From Limonium bicolor (taxonomy: Eukaryota > Streptophyta > Magnoliopsida > Caryophyllales > Plumbaginaceae), in contig CM041781.1 of the NCBI GenBank assembly GCA_023374045.1, positions 147,366,982 through 147,430,981 of the forward strand: 64,000 nt of DNA, in the 5' to 3' direction. The translations under genes and the position numbers were made by a program. Below the pieces are notes generated by a model, which did no database searches, was not told the origin of the DNA, and saw nothing but the letters and a program-made list of their open reading frames with translations. How positions within the stretch are numbered: position 1 is the first letter of the stretch; each line of letters starts with the position of its first letter. This document shows positions 59,537 through 64,000 of the stretch, in pieces.

Positions 59537-59542
59537 AAAACT

Positions 59543-61013
59543 TGTTGGAGAAATATGTGACTACTTCTTCAACCTAGGCAGTGTACCTAATCGTTTTGCG
59601 GAATAGTGGAAAGGTGGGTTGTCATACTCTTGGGGACCTCGCTGTGGATAACTGATAATATATTAAATTGACTGAGAATTCTATAAACAGATTTTATCTT
59701 TTTTAGGGAGTGAGATTAACAGTTAAATCATAAGGCAATAATAAAAACAATTAATTAAAACAGAAAAGAAATAGAAATTATAAATCTTTTTGTGTTTTTA
59801 AGAAGCATCCCGGGTTACTCTGCTCACCTATTTTATTTAGTTATATTAATATAACTTTCCCACTTTAACAATAAACTCAAGAGTCTTAATTAGTTTATTG
59901 ACCGTTCCCTGTCTAATAAACCCTGATTAATTTAAACAACAAGCGCAATTCCTTGTTCAAGTTATTAATAAATTAATCGCATTAGTAACAATTCCTATTG
60001 GAGATAGATTAACCTATACGGCGAGGAATATCACTTCTAGTCGTTAACCCATTTGACTTCCTGTGTCTAGAACCTTGTCTCAGCACTGCATGTTAACAAA
60101 GAACTACAAATATCACTTTAATAATTGTACAAGAGAATTAAAGCGCATTAAGGAGAGGAATCAAAATACTGCTTAGATAAATTATACTGGAAAGCTTATA
60201 TAACACAATTATATAAAATAAGCTCGCTTCTAAACCCGGGAAGCTAGATTTATTAATCACACATAATTATAAAAACAACATAATAAATAAGATAGACAGA
60301 CAGAACGAAGAAGAACGACGGTACGCGGATACAGATCAGGATATGGATTGGTTTTGTGCAGATCGTCTTCTTCGTTGGCTGTCTGGAAAATAACAGCGTA
60401 AGTTTAATGAACTTTGGATGGAAGATTGTGGTGAACTGTGGTCTGTCGTGGTTTGAACGGTGGTGTTTGGATTTTGAGGAAGGGAGTAATTATTTTTGAG
60501 CAGAAAGCTCGTAGATTTTATAGAAGAAGGAGAAGGAGAGGAAGGAAGGAGAAGGTTGGAGCACGCGTTACCAAGTGGCCAAGTTGAGGAGTAGATGGAT
60601 TGGGTTTGCAGAAGATTGGGGTTGCAGACGCGTGAGGACTGTCGGCTGCGCTGTCGGTAGGCGCCGTGAAGAAGGAAGAAGAAAGCGCCGCGAAAAACGA
60701 AGAAGAAAACTGTTTCGCGTTGATTTTAGTCACGTCCGCCTGGTTTGTGCGCGGACGTCTCTGCCTTGTCCGCGAGGCGGACGTCTGTGTGTTGTCCGCG
60801 AGATAAGATGCGGACGTCTCTGTTCCGTCCGCTTCCTTGTCCGCGCGATATCATGCGGACGTCTCTGTCTTGTCCGCGAGGCGGACGCCTGTGTGTTGTC
60901 CGCGAGATAAGATGCGGACGTCTCTGCCATGTCCGCGAGGCGGACGCCTGTGTGTTTGTCCGCGCCTTAACCAGGCGGACGTGTATGTTGTGGGCGGTTG
61001 TCTCACACGGTGG

Positions 61014-61069
<56 letters not shown>

Positions 61070-61328
61070 GAGTGTAGTCTAATCTTCAATTGGCTCCAGA
61101 TTCTTCGTTATAAGTCCGTTTGACTCGCCGTTTGTTGCGTTGGAAAGCTCATGAGATTATCTATCCATTAACATGGCTTTTTCCTACATTTAACACATAA
61201 AATATATCAGTCCATATCAAGACATAAATCTTAGGAAAAACATACAATATGTGAGAAATATTATTCTGAAAGTGCACAAGTATAAGGTAAATTAAACCCT
61301 TAAATATCTATGTATTTCTCACTTATCA
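59543..61328 (-). repeat. 5' LTR of element F
   Basis: 1786 bp, collinear with 55366-57092. The main difference is a 52 nt TA run (61017-61068) against 16 nt in the partner. It contains the GTCCGC array at 60732-60975. Confidence 0.92.
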
Positions 61329-64000
61329 CTAGTTCACACCTACATTATCCTAAAGCATTGTATACCTTCTCCTCCAAATTTGCACAAGTCTTACCACTCC
61401 TCATACCATGACTTTGGTGTGTTCAATACACTCACCAATCCTCTAATTTCCTCTTAGACATCTCTATGTCATTCTAAACCTCAAGAACTCCTTAGTTAAC
61501 TCATTTCCACTCAAAGTCCTCATAATGACTCCTAGTAAATCATAGGTCATATTAATTCACCACCATCACCTAAACACTTATTTTCTATTCAAATTTCGCC
61601 ATAGCTTCTCTAGTATCTTATCATGCCCAAACACATTATTTTCCTCATTCAAACATCTCACACACATCAAATTCTTCCTCATCATATCTCATCACCCAAA
61701 CCAACTTATTCACTACAAACTCAATATATTGCAATAATCTTAAATTGCATAGCACTAAGGCTCTTAAATGACATGGCTCTTAGGCCCTTAAATAACTTAA
61801 ACTTAAACACTGAATTTCCCACATATAAAAGCTTTCAACCTGCAAATACACCCATCAATCTCATAATAGTTATAATGCTCTTAAGACTCATCTTAAACTT
61901 ATACTATCAACTCATTCCCATTGGCTCCTTAGTCACAAGTTCATAAGCTTGTTCAAATTATTTTTCCTAGGTTATATAACCCAATACACAATGTAAGCCC
62001 TAGGCTACATTGGTACTCATCTAAAACTTATTCCTTAAACCTTAAACCACCATTAGGTAAGTAATTTACCTTGTTTTCTCAAGCTTATCTTATCTTCCTC
62101 CTTAGACCTTCTTCTTGCATGAATCTCGGCCACCACTTAAACTTCCTTTGCCAATGTTCTAACCAATATTCAATGACTCACATGAGTACTAAACAATACA
62201 CTAACCTCAAGGAATGAAAACCTAGGTTAGAAATGTGTTCTAAGGCATAAAAGTGGATGATTATCTTTGAAGTCTCAAGGTAGACTTTGGCATTGAATGA
62301 AATAGGACCTCCACTAGTCTTTGGTGAATAAATCAAGCTAGGACAAGGCATAAAAACAAAGCCCCATGAGTAGTAAATTTTCGGCCATGTAGAAGGAGTG
62401 GTGGAAACATGGTTTTTCTTACATTTTCCTTACCTTGAATGAATGGAGAACCAAATGGGCTCTTCAAACTTGATTTTCCTTCATCAATGGAGTTTCCTCT
62501 TGGCACCAAAATGGAGCTTTGAAGGATTTGAAAAGATAGAAAGATAGGTCTTGGCCTAACTAAGAGAAATCTATACTTGGTTTTTTATTTAGAGCAAAGA
62601 AGAACACTTGGTGAGCATTTGAAGGTGGAGCACCCATGGATGGAGCTCTCTCGGTTTTGGAGCAAAGAGAAGGGAAGAAGAAACAGTGGAAGAAGAGAAA
62701 TGAAGAGAGAGAAGAAGAAAGGTAGCTTATTAAGAGATATTTTGCTTTTATAAAGCAAATAGTAACTTTACTTATTTCCCTCTTCTTTTCTTTAATTGAA
62801 TGACTCATGTGGTGACTCACCACTCTCAAAAATCGGCCCCCTTGTTAAATAAGGGCATGTTTGGCCTTTATTGACCAATTAACTAAACTAAGTTGATTAA
62901 AGATTAAACTAGTCACTATTTGGCACTATTCACAAATTAGTGCACATATTTCTGAAATTTTTTATTCCCCATTGATTTAGGCATCCTAATGTGATACTAA
63001 TTAGTACACATGATGATTAAGATGTAATCATGGGCATTTAGCCACTCAAAACTCAAATCTAAGACAATTTCTCAAAAACGTGCTTTAAGAAGTCTTAAAG
63101 CACATTTTTTGTTTAAGCTTGTTTTAGAGCTTGGTTTTCTTTGCTAATTGATTTAAAATGACCATTAGAATATTACTAAGGTCTTATCATGATATTTGGG
63201 TACTCACCCAAGTCTCTCCAAGCTTAGAGCACATTTTTGCCCTAATTGCCCTTAAGGCATTTTCTTGTGTTTTCCTTGGTTTAAATTGTCTACCAATCTT
63301 TCTAAGGCATATTCTAGCCTTACTACACCATAAATTGACGTTTACTTAGAATACTTAGGTTTGGGGTATTTCATCCATACACAAATTCCTCTCCCTTCCT
63401 TTGGTTACTCATCACTCTTAAACTCTTAAGCTTGCTTATACATTTCTTTCCATTACCTTAATACCTTGACATTGTTCTCCATTTACCCTGACCATGTAAC
63501 ACCCTCCTTAGATATTTCCACCTCTTTTATGCATCTTATTCACCACCCTCATGATCATACGCTCTTTTACATTCCTAGTCATTTTCCTTGACATTTGACA
63601 ACATTCTCCGACACCTTTCTCTTCCATCACCTAAGTCCACTCATTAACATCTAAACTAAACCTCATTAGTCCACTACTAGCATCATCACACTTACACAAA
63701 CTATCCAAACTCCTCATTGTTTATTCTCTAGTTCATATCTAAATCACCTTAAAGCATTATACACCTTTCCATCCAAATCTTTGCTCAAGTCTTAGCATTC
63801 CTCATCACATGATTTTGGTGTGTTTAATACACCCACCTAACCTCTAATTCCTCCTAGACAACTCTAGGCCATTCTAAGCCTCAAGAACTCCTTAGTTAAC
63901 TCATTTCCACTCAAATTCCTCTTAATGATCCCTAATAAATCCTAGGGCATATTAGCTCACCACTACCACTTAAACACTTTGTTTTCCACTCAAATTTCGC

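Larger units (their letters stand above)
55366..61328 (-). mobile_element. Element F, non-autonomous Athila/Tat-like retrotransposon
   Basis: LTRs 55366-57092 and 59543-61328 flank a 2450 bp interior. The 5 bp target duplication CTAGT is exact (55361-55365, 61329-61333). On the minus strand a tRNA-Asp primer site follows the right-hand LTR and a purine tract precedes the left-hand one. The interior has one ORF of unknown function and a long non-coding region related to the 3' region of element E, but no RT or integrase. F probably uses enzymes of E-type elements. Confidence 0.92.
52830..63373 (-). repeat. Solo LTR B, interrupted by element F
   Basis: It starts TGTAACACCCC (52830) and ends GGGGTATTTCA (63373), with exact target duplication TCCAT at 52825-52829 and 63374-63378. 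Removing element F and one CTAGT leaves one LTR of about 4.58 kb with no interior, so it is a solo LTR formed by LTR-LTR recombination. It is inserted in LTR A, a member of the same family. The 61334-63373 part is non-coding, with a purine-rich block near 62600-62720 and a TATA-like AT-rich stretch near 62730-62770. Short ORFs there (61623-61946 plus, 62560-62829 minus) show no domain. Confidence 0.88.
50598..64000 (-). repeat. LTR A, interrupted by solo LTR B, runs off the window
   Basis: It begins TGTAACACCCC at 50598 and is continuous from 50598-52829 to 63379-64000 once LTR B and one copy of TCCAT are removed. It aligns along its length with LTR B (TGTAACACCCCAACTCAATC at both starts). 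Orientation is inferred from the related element D. Whether it is a solo LTR or one LTR of a full element cannot be seen. No genes: ORFs 50623-51010 and others lie in repeat sequence shared with B. Confidence 0.8.

Overview
The window is a plant nuclear intergenic block made almost entirely of nested transposable elements. The evidence is Ty3/gypsy LTR retrotransposons of chromovirus and Athila/Tat type, CACTA (En/Spm) DNA transposons carrying tnp2 and Ulp1 genes, and a long-TIR MITE. It fits an angiosperm with a TE-rich genome; I cannot name the species. I found no host gene, tRNA, rRNA or CRISPR array.

Layout, outermost layer first. Element D is a minus-oriented gypsy-like element. Its 3' LTR is in pieces (1170-2516 and 13206-14463), its interior is split (14464-15914 and about 40360-44042), and its 5' LTR starts at 44043. 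Into the left LTR of D went a MULE-type MITE (2039-2447) and a full Tekay/Del-type chromovirus (2517-13200, TSD CTCTT). The right end of a CACTA element (1-1169) lies at the left edge of the window. Into the interior of D went element E, an Athila-like element (15915-40359, minus, tRNA-Asp primer site). Into the 3' untranslated part of E went element G (18041-31527, minus), a LARD-like element with 5.3-5.4 kb LTRs and a non-coding interior. Into the right LTR of D went CACTA-2 (44850-50361, TSD ACT) and LTR A (starts 50598, runs off the window). LTR A holds solo LTR B (52830-63373, TSD TCCAT), and B holds element F (55366-61328, TSD CTAGT). F is a small non-autonomous relative of E.

All recognisable genes are transposon genes. 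Gag-pol of the Tekay-type element and of E is complete in domain order but broken by many frameshifts and stops. CACTA-2 has an open but 3'-truncated tnp2 transposase followed by a spliced Ulp1-type cysteine protease segment with its catalytic residues present. G, D and F lack recognisable polymerase genes and would depend on other elements.

The most interesting signal is structural. All five LTR retrotransposons have a 7-8 bp stem with a purine GGA-type loop placed 7-11 nt upstream, in element orientation, of the purine-rich second-strand primer tract next to the 3' LTR. The stem bases change in compensating pairs between families. Related tract-plus-hairpin modules occur more than once in most of the elements. 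Many differences between paired LTRs are single-base indels, so some apparent frameshifts may come from sequence consensus errors.
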